From NCBI GenBank assembly GCA_019240375.1, contig JAFAYN010000338.1, positions 1 to 6,034 on the forward strand: 6,034 nucleotides of DNA, written 5' to 3'. Numbering within the stretch: position 1 is the stretch's first letter; every line of letters starts with the position of its first letter. Source of the DNA: Gemmatimonadota bacterium. Its GTDB lineage: Bacteria; Gemmatimonadota; Gemmatimonadetes; Longimicrobiales; Longimicrobiaceae. Positions 1 through 6,034 of this stretch are shown in pieces. The position numbers and the translations under genes were made by a program. Below the pieces are notes generated by a model. That model did no database searches. It saw only the letters and a program-made list of their open reading frames with translations, and had not been told where the DNA came from.

Positions 1-222
1 GTGGCTGCTCAGAACGGGACGGACACGGTCACCCGGACCGTGACGCAGGAAGACCGCGGGATGGACTGGGGGTGGCTGGGGCTCCTCGGCCTGGCCGGGC
101 TGCTGGGGCTGAGGCGGAGGGACGAGCACGTCCACCACACCGACCGCGTCCGCGTCGATCCCGACCCCGGCCCCCGCGTGCGGGTGGACAACGACCCGAA
201 CGTCCCGCCCCCGCGGGTGTAG
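1..222 (+). CDS. WGxxGxxG-type small membrane or surface protein, probably 5' partial
   Basis: The visible 73 residues contain a Thr/Val-rich stretch and then MDWGWLGLLGLAGLLGL (residues 21-37) followed by RRR. This is the WGxxGxxG pattern (W23, G24, G27, G30) with a short hydrophobic span and a basic stop-transfer-like cluster, as in small predicted exported proteins with a WGxxGxxG tail. No molecular function is established for these. The tail after the Arg cluster is about 33 residues and polar, with HVHH and two copies of an RVRVD-(P/N)-DP unit. The GTG at position 1 is more likely an internal Val than a start: the visible N-terminus has no signal peptide, no upstream ribosome site can be seen, and VAAQ resembles the end of a signal peptide. 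It converges on the copper operon and shares the 243-278 palindrome as terminator. The reading frame and motif are clear; the role is unknown. Confidence 0.65.
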   Translation: MAAQNGTDTVTRTVTQEDRGMDWGWLGLLGLAGLLGLRRRDEHVHHTDRVRVDPDPGPRVRVDNDPNVPPPRV

Positions 223-242
223 CTCCGGGCTCAGTCATGGCG

Positions 243-278
243 AAGAACCCCGTCCGGCGCGCGCCGGACGGGGTTCTT
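243..278. terminator. Perfect 36-bp palindrome, probable bidirectional terminator
   Basis: Two 18-base arms (243-260 and 261-278) are exact reverse complements with no spacer. Folded as RNA this gives a very stable GC-rich stem with a tight loop. The outer ends are AAGAACC and GGTTCTT, so each strand has a short, interrupted T-rich end after the GC stem (TTCTTT on plus, TTCTTC on minus). It lies 20 bp after the plus-strand stop at 220-222 and 26 bp after the minus-strand stop at 307-305, exactly where two convergent genes would share a terminator. The T tract is weaker than in a classical intrinsic terminator. Confidence 0.8.
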
Positions 279-304
279 TCGCTCGCGAAGGCGAGGGCGG
301 GCTC

Positions 305-685
305 CTACGCCGGCTGCACGATCAGCTTGCCGCGCAGCATGTTCATCCCGCACGTCCAGGTGAACTCCCCGGCGCGGTCCGGGGTGAACTCCACCGGCGT
401 GGTCCGGAAGGCGGGGAGGTGCCGGGCGATCCCGAAGTCGCCGAACACCACGTCCTCGCTGCACGAGCTGGTCTCGTCGCGGTAGAAGTCGAGCCGGACC
501 GGGCGCCCCTGCTTCACCACCACCACGTCGGGCGAGTACCCGCCCTTCACCGTGATCTTCACCTCCTGCACCCCGCCCCCGGCGTCCGTGGCGGCCACCG
601 CCTCCCGCGCGCCGAAGAAGTACCAGAGGACGAGGGCGATCGCCACCGCCCCGCCGACGACCACCGCGATCTCCGTCGTGTCCAT
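305..685 (-). CDS. Membrane-anchored cupredoxin-like copper protein
   Basis: This is a 126-residue protein. Residues 6-24 form one hydrophobic span, with little before it and Arg27 just after, so it is either an uncleaved anchor or a poor signal peptide. The rest (about 39-124) is a single beta-rich cupredoxin-like domain outside the cytoplasmic membrane. Candidate copper ligands are C75 (in SSCSE), H89 (in RHLP) and C112, M114 and M116 (in TCGMNM near the C-terminus). This resembles the Cupredoxin_1/EfeO-type fold often encoded beside copper ATPases rather than classical plastocyanin or azurin. The ATG at 685 is preceded by AGGGAGG (700-694) at 8-bp spacing, which supports the start. It begins 4 bp after the copA stop, so co-transcription and translational coupling are likely. 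Its probable role is to receive, buffer or pass on copper exported by CopA. The family call is fairly firm; the exact role is inferred. Confidence 0.85.
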   Translation of the reverse strand: MDTTEIAVVVGGAVAIALVLWYFFGAREAVAATDAGGGVQEVKITVKGGYSPDVVVVKQGRPVRLDFYRDETSSCSEDVVFGDFGIARHLPAFRTTPVEFTPDRAGEFTWTCGMNMLRGKLIVQPA

Positions 686-689
686 CGTC

Positions 690-3011
690 TCACCCTCCCT
701 GGATCGGTGAATGGAAGCGCCGCAGCCGGAGGCTGTTGGTCACCACCGACACGCTGGACAGCGACATCGCCGCGCTGGCGACCACCGGCGACAGGAGCCA
801 CCCGGTGAAGGGGTACAGCGCCCCCGCGGCGAGCGGGATCCCGATCACGTTGTAGACGAAGGCCCAGAACAGGTTCTGCCGCACCGTGCGCAGGGTGGCG
901 CGCGACAGGGCGATGGCCGTCACCACCCCGCGCAGGTCGCCGCGGATCAGCGTCACGTCCGCGGCCTCCATCGCCACGTCGGTCCCCGTCCCGATGGCGA
1001 TCCCCACGTCCGCCCGGGCCAGGGCGGGGGCATCGTTGATCCCGTCCCCCACCATCCCCACCGTCTTCCCCGCCTCCTGCAGCCGCTTCACCTCGCGCGC
1101 CTTGCCGTCGGGGAGCACCTCCGCCAGCACCCGGTCGATCCCCACCCGGCGCGCCACCGCCTCGGCCGTGCGGCGGTTGTCGCCGGTGATCATCACCGTC
1201 TCGATCCCCAGCGCATGCAGCGCCCGGACCGCCTCGGCCGACTCCGGCTTGAGCGTGTCCGCCACCGCCAGCACCCCGGCGAGCGCGCCGTCCACCGCGG
1301 CGTACACCGGGGTCTTCCCCTCCCCGGCCAGCGTCTCCGCCCGCTCCGCCCAGGCGCCGACCTCCACCCCCCGGTCGCGCATCAGCTTCCCGTTCCCCAG
1401 CAGGAGCCGCCGTCCCTCGACGGTGGCCTCGATCCCGTGCCCGGCCAGCGCCTGGAAGCCGCTCGCCTCGCCGGGCTCGATCCCCCGCTCCCGGGCGCCG
1501 CGCACCACGGCCTCGCCCAGCGGGTGCTCGCTTCCCCGCTCCGCCGCCGCCACCAGCCGCAGCAGCTCGTCCGCCGCGATCCCGCCGGCGGGGAGCACGT
1601 CGGTCAGCGCCGGCTCGCCCCGGGTCAGCGTCCCCGTCTTGTCCAGCACCACCGTGTCCAGCCGGTGCGCGGTTTCCAGGCTCTCCCCGCCTCGGATCAG
1701 CACCCCGTGCTCGGCGCCGCGCCCGGTCCCCACCATGATCGCGGTGGGGGTGGCGAGCCCCAGCGCGCACGGGCAGGCGATGATCAGCACCGACACGAAG
1801 CTGAGCAGCGCCTGGGTGAAGCGCGTTTCCGGCGGCGCCGCCACGAACCAGACCACGAAGACCGCGATGGCCACGGAGATCACGATCGGGGTGAAGATCC
1901 CGCTGATCACGTCGGCCAGACGGGCGATGGGGGCCCGGCTCCCCTGCGCCTCCTGCACCATGCGGACGATCTGCTGCAGCGCCGTGTCGCGCCCCACCCG
2001 CGTGGCGGTGAAGCGGAAGCTCCCCGTGCAGTTGAGGGTCGCGCCGAACACCGCGTCCCCCGGCCCCTTGGACACCGGGAGGCTTTCGCCGGTCAGCATC
2101 GACTCGTCCACCGCCGACGCGCCCTCAAGCACCGTCCCGTCCACCGGGACCTTTTCCCCGGGGCGCACCACCACCACGTCGCCGGGGACCACCGATTCCA
2201 CCGGGACGTCCTGTTCCCGCCCGCCGCGGACCACCCGCGCGGTGCGCGCCTGGAGCCCCATCAGCCGGCGGATCGCCTCGCCGGTGCGCCCCTTGGCCCG
2301 CGCCTCCAGCATCCGTCCCAGCAGGAGCAGCGCGACGATCACCGAGGCGGCCTCGAAGTACACGGGGACGCGGGCCATCCCCGCCATCGCCCCGTGCCCG
2401 GCCGCCGCGGCGAAGAGCCCCGGGCGCACCGTGGCCGCCAGCGAGTACAGGTACGCCGTCCCCGTGCCGACGGCGATCAGGGTGTTCATATCGGCGGCGC
2501 GGTGCCGGAACGCCGCCCACGCGCTCCGGTAGAACTGCGCCCCGCAGTACAGCACCACCGGGGTGGTCAGCGCGAGCTGCACCCAGTTCACCCCCGGGAA
2601 GTCCAGCCACGCGACGCGCCCGTGCGACATGGCGATCACCAGCACCGGGAGCGAGAGCAGGGCCGCGATCCAGAACCGGTGCCGCAGCGCGCGGTACTCC
2701 TCCTCGCGCGCCACGGCCTCGGTGTCCTCCGCCGCGGCACCCCCCTCGGCGGCAGGCACCTCGCGCACCCCGTACCCCGTGTCCTCCACCACCCGGACCA
2801 GCTCCGGCACCCCGGTGGCGGCCGGGTCGTACTCCACCGTGGCGCGCTCGGTAGCCAGGTTCACCCCGGCCCGCCGAACCCCCGGCGCCTTCGACAGCCG
2901 GGTCTCGATCCGCCGGGCACACGCCGCGCAGGTCATCCCGGTGATCGGGAGGTCGATCCTCTCCTCCGCCCCGCCCGGCGCGGTGTCCCCGCTCTTCATG
3001 GTCGTGCTCAT
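690..3011 (-). CDS. copA: Cu(I)-exporting P1B-1-type ATPase CopA
   Basis: This 773-residue ATP-driven pump moves Cu(I) out of the cytoplasm. It has one N-terminal heavy-metal domain with GMTCAAC (C28, C31; domain about 18-85), then eight predicted membrane spans. Key residues are all present: entry-site Met175, actuator TGES (307-310), membrane CPC (413-415), phosphorylated Asp457 in DKTGT, nucleotide-domain His496-Pro497 in SEHP, and GDGIND (655-660). The Cu(I)-selective P1B-1 signature is complete: N713-x6-Y720-N721-x4-P726 in the seventh span and M749-x2-S752-S753 in the eighth. The loop between spans three and four carries H206, M209 and M212, possibly near the exit site. The ATG at 3011 is chosen because AAGGA (3025-3021) precedes it by 9 bp and the N-terminus matches the family. 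The frame stays open upstream to 3434, but that part would cross the promoter. It is the first gene of an operon with the cupredoxin gene. Confidence 0.96.
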   Translation of the reverse strand: MSTTMKSGDTAPGGAEERIDLPITGMTCAACARRIETRLSKAPGVRRAGVNLATERATVEYDPAATGVPELVRVVEDTGYGVREVPAAEGGAAAEDTEAVAREEEYRALRHRFWIAALLSLPVLVIAMSHGRVAWLDFPGVNWVQLALTTPVVLYCGAQFYRSAWAAFRHRAADMNTLIAVGTGTAYLYSLAATVRPGLFAAAAGHGAMAGMARVPVYFEAASVIVALLLLGRMLEARAKGRTGEAIRRLMGLQARTARVVRGGREQDVPVESVVPGDVVVVRPGEKVPVDGTVLEGASAVDESMLTGESLPVSKGPGDAVFGATLNCTGSFRFTATRVGRDTALQQIVRMVQEAQGSRAPIARLADVISGIFTPIVISVAIAVFVVWFVAAPPETRFTQALLSFVSVLIIACPCALGLATPTAIMVGTGRGAEHGVLIRGGESLETAHRLDTVVLDKTGTLTRGEPALTDVLPAGGIAADELLRLVAAAERGSEHPLGEAVVRGARERGIEPGEASGFQALAGHGIEATVEGRRLLLGNGKLMRDRGVEVGAWAERAETLAGEGKTPVYAAVDGALAGVLAVADTLKPESAEAVRALHALGIETVMITGDNRRTAEAVARRVGIDRVLAEVLPDGKAREVKRLQEAGKTVGMVGDGINDAPALARADVGIAIGTGTDVAMEAADVTLIRGDLRGVVTAIALSRATLRTVRQNLFWAFVYNVIGIPLAAGALYPFTGWLLSPVVASAAMSLSSVSVVTNSLRLRRFHSPIQGG
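694..700 (-). promoter_or_regulatory. Ribosome binding site for the cupredoxin gene, inside the end of copA
   Basis: On the minus strand AGGGAGG lies 8 bp before the ATG at 685. It is formed by the last sense codons of copA (Gln771-Gly772-Gly773), just before the copA TGA at 692-690. Ribosomes finishing copA would therefore end on this site, which fits coupled translation of the two genes. Confidence 0.75.
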
Positions 3012-3020
3012 GGTCCCACG

Positions 3021-3025
3021 TCCTT
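3021..3025 (-). promoter_or_regulatory. Ribosome binding site fixing the copA start
   Basis: On the minus strand AAGGA (within GGAAGGACG) lies 9 bp before the ATG at 3011. A second in-frame ATG at 2999 (Met5) has no comparable site, so 3011 is preferred. Starts further upstream would fall in or beyond the promoter. Confidence 0.7.
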
Positions 3026-3040
3026 CCAGAGTTCCGCCAA

Positions 3041-3070
3041 TATACCCCCTCCCCCTATCAGTATACCCCC
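3041..3070 (-). repeat. Direct repeat of G5-TATA half-sites at 21-bp spacing
   Basis: On the minus strand GGGGGTATA occurs at 3070-3062 and again at 3049-3041, followed by CT and TT respectively. The copies start 21 bp apart, about two helical turns, and a further GGGGG (3055-3051) lies between them. The upstream copy is the right half of the candidate operator. The downstream copy has no matching TACCC arm and falls in the predicted 5' leader of copA, so it could be an auxiliary repressor contact. Confidence 0.5.
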
Positions 3071-3088
3071 ACCGGGTACCCGTGTCAA
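3060..3088 (-). promoter_or_regulatory. Sigma-70-type promoter of the copper operon
   Basis: Read on the minus strand, a perfect -35 box TTGACA (3088-3083) is followed after exactly 17 bp by TATACT (3065-3060), which matches the TATAAT consensus at five of six positions. Transcription would start near 3053 and give a leader of about 42 bases before the copA ATG. In MerR/CueR-activated copper promoters the spacer is typically stretched to 19-20 bp. A normal 17-bp spacer argues for a promoter that is strong by itself and controlled by repression. Confidence 0.85.
3064..3078 (-). promoter_or_regulatory. Candidate CsoR-type copper operator inside the copA promoter
   Basis: The minus strand reads TACCCGGTGGGGGTA, which has the form TACCC-N4-GGGGTA. 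From memory, the Bacillus subtilis copZA operator for CsoR contains TACCCTACGGGGGTA, which has the same arms and spacing. CsoR is a copper-sensing repressor that leaves DNA when it binds Cu(I). Here the site fills most of the -35/-10 spacer and overlaps the first two bases of the -10 box, so a bound protein would block RNA polymerase. No csoR gene lies in the window. A CopY-like or other G-tract-binding repressor of the CsoR/RcnR family is an alternative. Confidence 0.65.
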
Positions 3089-3124
3089 GCGCTCCGCGCC
3101 GCCGGGGCCAATGGCCGCAAAGGG

Positions 3125-3154
3125 TTGCCGTAGACTCCCCGCCGTCCCTACCTT
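3125..3154 (+). promoter_or_regulatory. Possible promoter for the acyltransferase-phosphorelay unit
   Basis: TTGCCG (3125-3130) and TACCTT (3149-3154) are separated by 18 bp and lie about 50 bp before the ATG at 3202. The -35 box is reasonable and the -10 box is weak. This is the best candidate I can see on the plus strand of the 190-bp divergent region. Because it does not overlap the copA promoter, the two directions could be controlled independently. Confidence 0.35.
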
Positions 3155-3201
3155 GTTCCGTTCCCCGGACGGACGCGTCGCTCCCCTCAACGCACCGCAT
3201 C

Positions 3202-4380
3202 ATGAGCACCACCGTCGCCCCGCACCCCTCCCCCACCGCGATCCCCGCGCCGCCGCTCGTCGAAGCCTCGCCCGGGCGGCTCCTGTCGCTGGACGTGTTC
3301 CGGGGGATCACCGTCGCCGGGATGCTCCTGGTCAACAACCCGGGGAGCTGGAGCGCGGTGTACCCGCCGCTGGAGCACGCCGAGTGGAACGGGTGGACCC
3401 CCACCGACCTGATCTTCCCCTTCTTCCTGTTCATCGTCGGGGTGGCGATGACCTTCTCGTTCGCGGTGCAGGAGCGGAAAGGGACGACCCGTGGGGCGAT
3501 GCTGGGGAAGGCGGCGAAGCGAGCGGCCGTCCTTTTCCTCCTGGGGCTGGTGCTGGCGGGCTTCCCCGCCTACGACCTGGCGACGATCCGCATCCCCGGG
3601 GTGCTGCAGCGCATCGCGGTGGCGTTCCTCCTCGCCTCGGGGGTGGTGCTCTTCACCCGCGCGCGCGGGCAGGCGGTGGCCGCGGCGGCGCTCCTCCTGG
3701 GGTACTGGGCGGCGATGACGCTGGTCCCGGTCCCCGGCTACGGCGCGGGGAACCTGGCTCCCGCGGCGAACCTGGGCGCCTACGTGGACCGGGCGGTGTT
3801 CGGGAGCGCGCACCTGTGGAAGTCGTCCGTGACCTGGGACCCGGAGGGGATCCTGAGCACCTTCCCCGCGGTGGCCACGGTCCTCCTGGGGGTGCTCGCC
3901 GGGCGGTGGCTACGCTCCGGCCGCCCCCCTGCCGAGACTACGGTCTGGATGTTCGTGGCGGGGAACGCGGCGCTGGTGCTGGGGGTGGTCTGGAACGAGG
4001 CGTTCCCCATCAACAAGAACCTGTGGACCAGCTCGTACGTGGTGTTCACGGCGGGGATGGCGCTGCACTTCCTGGCCACCTGCTACTGGCTGGTGGACGT
4101 GAAGGGGCACCGCCGGTGGGCCGCCCCCTTCGTCTGGTTCGGGAGCAACGCCATCGCCGCCTTCTTCCTGTCCGGGCTGATGGCGCGGCTCCTCACCCTG
4201 GTGAAGTGGACCGGCCCGGCGGGCGAGGCGGTGACGCTGAAGGGGTGGATCTACGAGGGGGTGTACGCCTCCTGGCTCGCCCCGCTGAACGCCTCGCTCG
4301 CCTTCGCGCTCACCTTCGTCCTGGTGTGGACGGGGATCGTGTGGGCGCTGCACAGGCGCGGAATCTTCATCAAGGTATAG
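3202..4380 (+). CDS. NagX/DUF5009-type membrane acyltransferase-like protein
   Basis: This 392-residue polytopic membrane protein resembles the HGSNAT/NagX group (COG4299), which includes human heparan-alpha-glucosaminide N-acetyltransferase. That enzyme moves an acetyl group from acetyl-CoA across a membrane to glucosamine. After a Pro-rich, poorly conserved N-terminus of about 26 residues comes [19 protein letters not shown] (27-45), then [20 protein letters not shown] (58-77). His59 aligns with the His proposed as the acetyl acceptor in HGSNAT. A second family motif, [12 protein letters not shown], spans 268-279, and the protein ends in the typical RRGIFIKV. I count about ten hydrophobic spans, and the length is normal for the family. 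The ATG at 3202 is the nearest start to the conserved core, but no clear ribosome site precedes it. The bacterial substrate is unknown; an amino sugar or envelope glycan is plausible. The phosphorelay gene follows after 8 bp. Confidence 0.85.
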   Translation: MSTTVAPHPSPTAIPAPPLVEASPGRLLSLDVFRGITVAGMLLVNNPGSWSAVYPPLEHAEWNGWTPTDLIFPFFLFIVGVAMTFSFAVQERKGTTRGAMLGKAAKRAAVLFLLGLVLAGFPAYDLATIRIPGVLQRIAVAFLLASGVVLFTRARGQAVAAAALLLGYWAAMTLVPVPGYGAGNLAPAANLGAYVDRAVFGSAHLWKSSVTWDPEGILSTFPAVATVLLGVLAGRWLRSGRPPAETTVWMFVAGNAALVLGVVWNEAFPINKNLWTSSYVVFTAGMALHFLATCYWLVDVKGHRRWAAPFVWFGSNAIAAFFLSGLMARLLTLVKWTGPAGEAVTLKGWIYEGVYASWLAPLNASLAFALTFVLVWTGIVWALHRRGIFIKV

Positions 4381-4388
4381 ACGAGCGG

Positions 4389-5984
4389 ATGTCACGAGTT
4401 CTGATCGCCGGGCTCCCCACGGGGCTGGCTTCCTGGCTGGCCCAGCGCCTCCCCGACGCGCTGGTGCAGGTGACGTACAGCGGCGAGGACACGCTGGAAG
4501 AGCTGCGCGGCGGCGACTGGGCGCTGCTGGTGGTGGACGACTCGCTCCCCGGCCTCCCGGCCAAGGAGGTGCTCCGCTGGACGCGCACCGAGCCGGCGCT
4601 GGCCGGGCTGCGGACCATCTACTGCCTGGAGCCGGAAGCGAACGGCGGTGCCGCGCTGGAGGAGCTGGTGAGCCGCCTGGGCGCCGACCAGATCCTCCTC
4701 CACCCGCTGGACCGGGGGGAGCTGACGCGGCACGCCGCGACCCTGATCGCGCGGGGCGGCGGCGGAAGACAGTCGGTCACCGCCCCCGCCCCGCCGCCGC
4801 CTCCCTCCCCGGCACCCCCCGCCGCGCCCACGTCGAGCGAGCTCCGCTCCGTGGTGGCCGAGGTGTGGGCCCGCTCCCGCGGCGCGGTCATCGCCCGCGT
4901 CGACACCCTGGAGCGGGCGGTGGTCGCCGTGCTCCAGGGAACGCTGCTCGGCGCGCAGCGGCACGAGGCCGAGCGCGAGGCGCACAAGCTGGCCGGCGCG
5001 CTGGGGACCTTCGGCTTCCCGCGCGGCTCGCAGATCGCCCTCCAGCTGGAAGGGGTCTTCGGGGGCGGGAACCGGCTGACGCCCCGCGACGGCGCGCGCC
5101 TGTCCGAGCTGGTGGCGGCGATGCGGCGGGAGCTGGAGGAGGGGTCCACCCCCGCTCCCGCCCCGTCGGCCCCGGCCCCGCAGCCCGCCCCCGCGGCGAC
5201 CGCGGCCGGCGACCGCCCCCTGGTGCTGGTGGTGGACGACGACCGGGAGCTGGCGCTCCTGCTGGCGGAGGAAGGGAAGCGGCAGGGGATGGAGGTGGCT
5301 CGCGCCGCCGACCTCGCGTCGGCCCGCTCGGTGCTGGCGGGGCGGCGCCCCGACGCGGTCATCCTCGACCTGACCTTTCCCGAGGAGGGGGAGGACGGGC
5401 GCACGCTCCTGGCGGAGCTGGGGCAGCGCTTCCCCGGCCTCCCCGTTCTGGTCTCCACCGGGAGGAACTCCCTGGTGGACCGGGTGCGCGCCCTCCAGCT
5501 CGGCGCGAGGGGCTTCCTCAACAAGCCGTTCACCCCGACGCAGGCGATGGAGGCGGTGACGCGGACCATCCCCCGCCTGGGAGGACGGGCGGAGGTGCGC
5601 ATCCTCGCCGTGGACGACGACCCGCAGATCCTGGACGCCCTGCGCGCCCTGCTGGAGCCGCACGGGATCCGGGTGCAGGGGCTGGAAAACCCGCTCCGCT
5701 TCTGGACCACGCTCGAAGAGGCCTCGCCCGACCTGGTGGTGCTGGACGTGGACATGCCCTACCTGAGCGGGATCGAGCTGTGCCGGGTGCTGCGCAGCGA
5801 CCTGAAGCGGGGAAACCTCCCCGTGGTGTTCCTCACCGCGAGCACCGACCCCGACACCGTGTACCGGGTGTTCGCCGCCGGCGCCGACGACTACGTGGCA
5901 AAGCCGATCATCGGGCCGGAGCTGGTGGCCCGCATCCGCAACCGCCTGGAACGGGCGCAGGCACGCGCCGTCCCCCCCGCGTGA
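4389..5984 (+). CDS. Multi-domain phosphorelay protein: degenerate REC - HPT - REC - REC
   Basis: This 531-residue soluble protein has four signalling domains and no output domain. Residues 1-121 form a receiver-like domain with Asp50 at the acceptor position, but without the N-terminal acidic pair (A7-G8) and with His105 in place of the conserved Lys. A Pro/Ala linker (131-148) leads to a histidine phosphotransfer domain (about 150-252), with His199 in AHKLAGALGTFGF. A second Pro/Ala linker (253-275) precedes REC2 (277-396: D283-D285, D327, S356, K379) and REC3 (403-522: D409-D411, D453, T483, K505), both with complete catalytic sets. Such proteins relay phosphate between Asp and His. Related REC-HPT-REC-REC arrangements can end in a GGDEF domain, but here the stop comes just after REC3. 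The ATG at 4389 starts 8 bp after the acyltransferase stop with only a weak GAG upstream, suggesting coupled translation. The input kinase and final target are not in the window. Confidence 0.9.
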   Translation: MSRVLIAGLPTGLASWLAQRLPDALVQVTYSGEDTLEELRGGDWALLVVDDSLPGLPAKEVLRWTRTEPALAGLRTIYCLEPEANGGAALEELVSRLGADQILLHPLDRGELTRHAATLIARGGGGRQSVTAPAPPPPPSPAPPAAPTSSELRSVVAEVWARSRGAVIARVDTLERAVVAVLQGTLLGAQRHEAEREAHKLAGALGTFGFPRGSQIALQLEGVFGGGNRLTPRDGARLSELVAAMRRELEEGSTPAPAPSAPAPQPAPAATAAGDRPLVLVVDDDRELALLLAEEGKRQGMEVARAADLASARSVLAGRRPDAVILDLTFPEEGEDGRTLLAELGQRFPGLPVLVSTGRNSLVDRVRALQLGARGFLNKPFTPTQAMEAVTRTIPRLGGRAEVRILAVDDDPQILDALRALLEPHGIRVQGLENPLRFWTTLEEASPDLVVLDVDMPYLSGIELCRVLRSDLKRGNLPVVFLTASTDPDTVYRVFAAGADDYVAKPIIGPELVARIRNRLERAQARAVPPA

Positions 5985-6034
5985 GCGGCCGCGCTCCGCG
6001 CCTGCGCGGGATCGAGCTCGCGCTGGCGGTGGGC
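5981..6034 (+). CDS. Start of a downstream gene, partial at the window end
   Basis: GTG at 5981 overlaps the TGA of the phosphorelay gene (GTGA), a common stop/start overlap in operons. The 18 visible codons read (M)SGRAPRLRGIELALAVG: a short basic N-terminus followed by the start of a hydrophobic stretch, as in a membrane protein. A sensor histidine kinase would suit the context, but the sequence shows too little to name it. No ribosome site is evident, which fits translational coupling. The frame could be chance, since most frames stay open in DNA this GC-rich. Confidence 0.45.
   Translation, partial: MSGRAPRLRGIELALAVG

Noticed and set aside
3045..3081. Runs of G on the minus strand near the copA start could form a G-quadruplex.
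   Set aside because: The loops would be uneven (about 8, 10 and 1 bases), and the G tracts are better explained as repressor contacts of the CsoR type. I cannot separate the two without structural probing.
3060..3088. The copA promoter was considered as a MerR/CueR-activated promoter.
   Set aside because: The spacer is 17 bp rather than the stretched 19-20 bp, and no long dyad is centred in the spacer.
3106..3116. Small inverted repeat GGCCA-A-TGGCC in the divergent region.
   Set aside because: Five-base arms of G and C are expected by chance in this composition, and it does not line up with either promoter.
3012..3434. The copA frame remains open upstream to 3434, which would add 141 residues.
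   Set aside because: The extension crosses a near-consensus promoter and ribosome site and has no family similarity. The normal CopA N-terminus follows the ATG at 3011.
711..4388. A plus-strand frame stays open for thousands of bases opposite copA and through the acyltransferase gene into the phosphorelay gene.
   Set aside because: The translation is rich in Arg, Pro, His and Gly with no recognisable domain until position 4389. It is the usual result of few stop codons in very GC-rich DNA, opposite or out of frame with well-supported genes.
4774..4830. Pro/Ala-rich low-complexity stretch within the phosphorelay gene, considered as a frameshift or repeat array.
   Set aside because: The frame continues without a break into a good HPT domain, and a second similar stretch separates HPT from REC2, so both are ordinary flexible linkers.

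Overview
The window is GC-rich DNA (roughly 70% G+C by eye) from a free-living bacterium. A WGxxGxxG-type small protein, extreme G/C bias at codon third positions and a multi-receiver phosphorelay protein all fit Gemmatimonadota, perhaps a Longimicrobium-like lineage. This placement is an inference from gene style, not from a marker gene.

Layout. (1) Positions 1-222 (+) hold the end of a small protein with a WGxxGxxG hydrophobic segment; its start probably lies before the window. (2) A perfect 36-bp palindrome at 243-278 sits between this gene and the convergent copper operon and probably terminates both. (3) The minus strand from 3011 to 305 is a two-gene copper operon: a Cu(I) P1B-type ATPase (copA, 3011 to 690) followed 4 bp later by a membrane-anchored cupredoxin-like protein (685 to 305). 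Upstream of copA is a near-consensus sigma-70 promoter. Its spacer and -10 edge contain a 15-bp site shaped like a CsoR operator, and a second G-tract half-site lies 21 bp downstream. (4) Positions 3012-3201 are a divergent intergenic region. (5) On the plus strand, 3202-4380 encodes a NagX/DUF5009-type multi-membrane-span acyltransferase-like protein. It is followed after 8 bp by a 531-residue output-less phosphorelay protein (degenerate REC - HPT - REC - REC, 4389-5984). A third reading frame starts at 5981 in a GTGA stop/start overlap and runs off the window end.

How the genes may work together. CopA exports cytoplasmic Cu(I). The anchored cupredoxin probably accepts, buffers or delivers copper on the outer face of the membrane. 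The operator suggests copper-relieved repression by a CsoR-type repressor encoded elsewhere. The plus-strand genes look like a separate unit: a cell-envelope or sugar acetyltransferase-like membrane protein, then a signalling protein that probably belongs with a sensor or other partner just past the window end.

I found no RNA genes, CRISPR arrays, insertion sequences or phage genes. The window is mostly ordinary chromosome. The points most worth following are the copA control region, the REC-HPT-REC-REC protein and the CopA-cupredoxin pairing.
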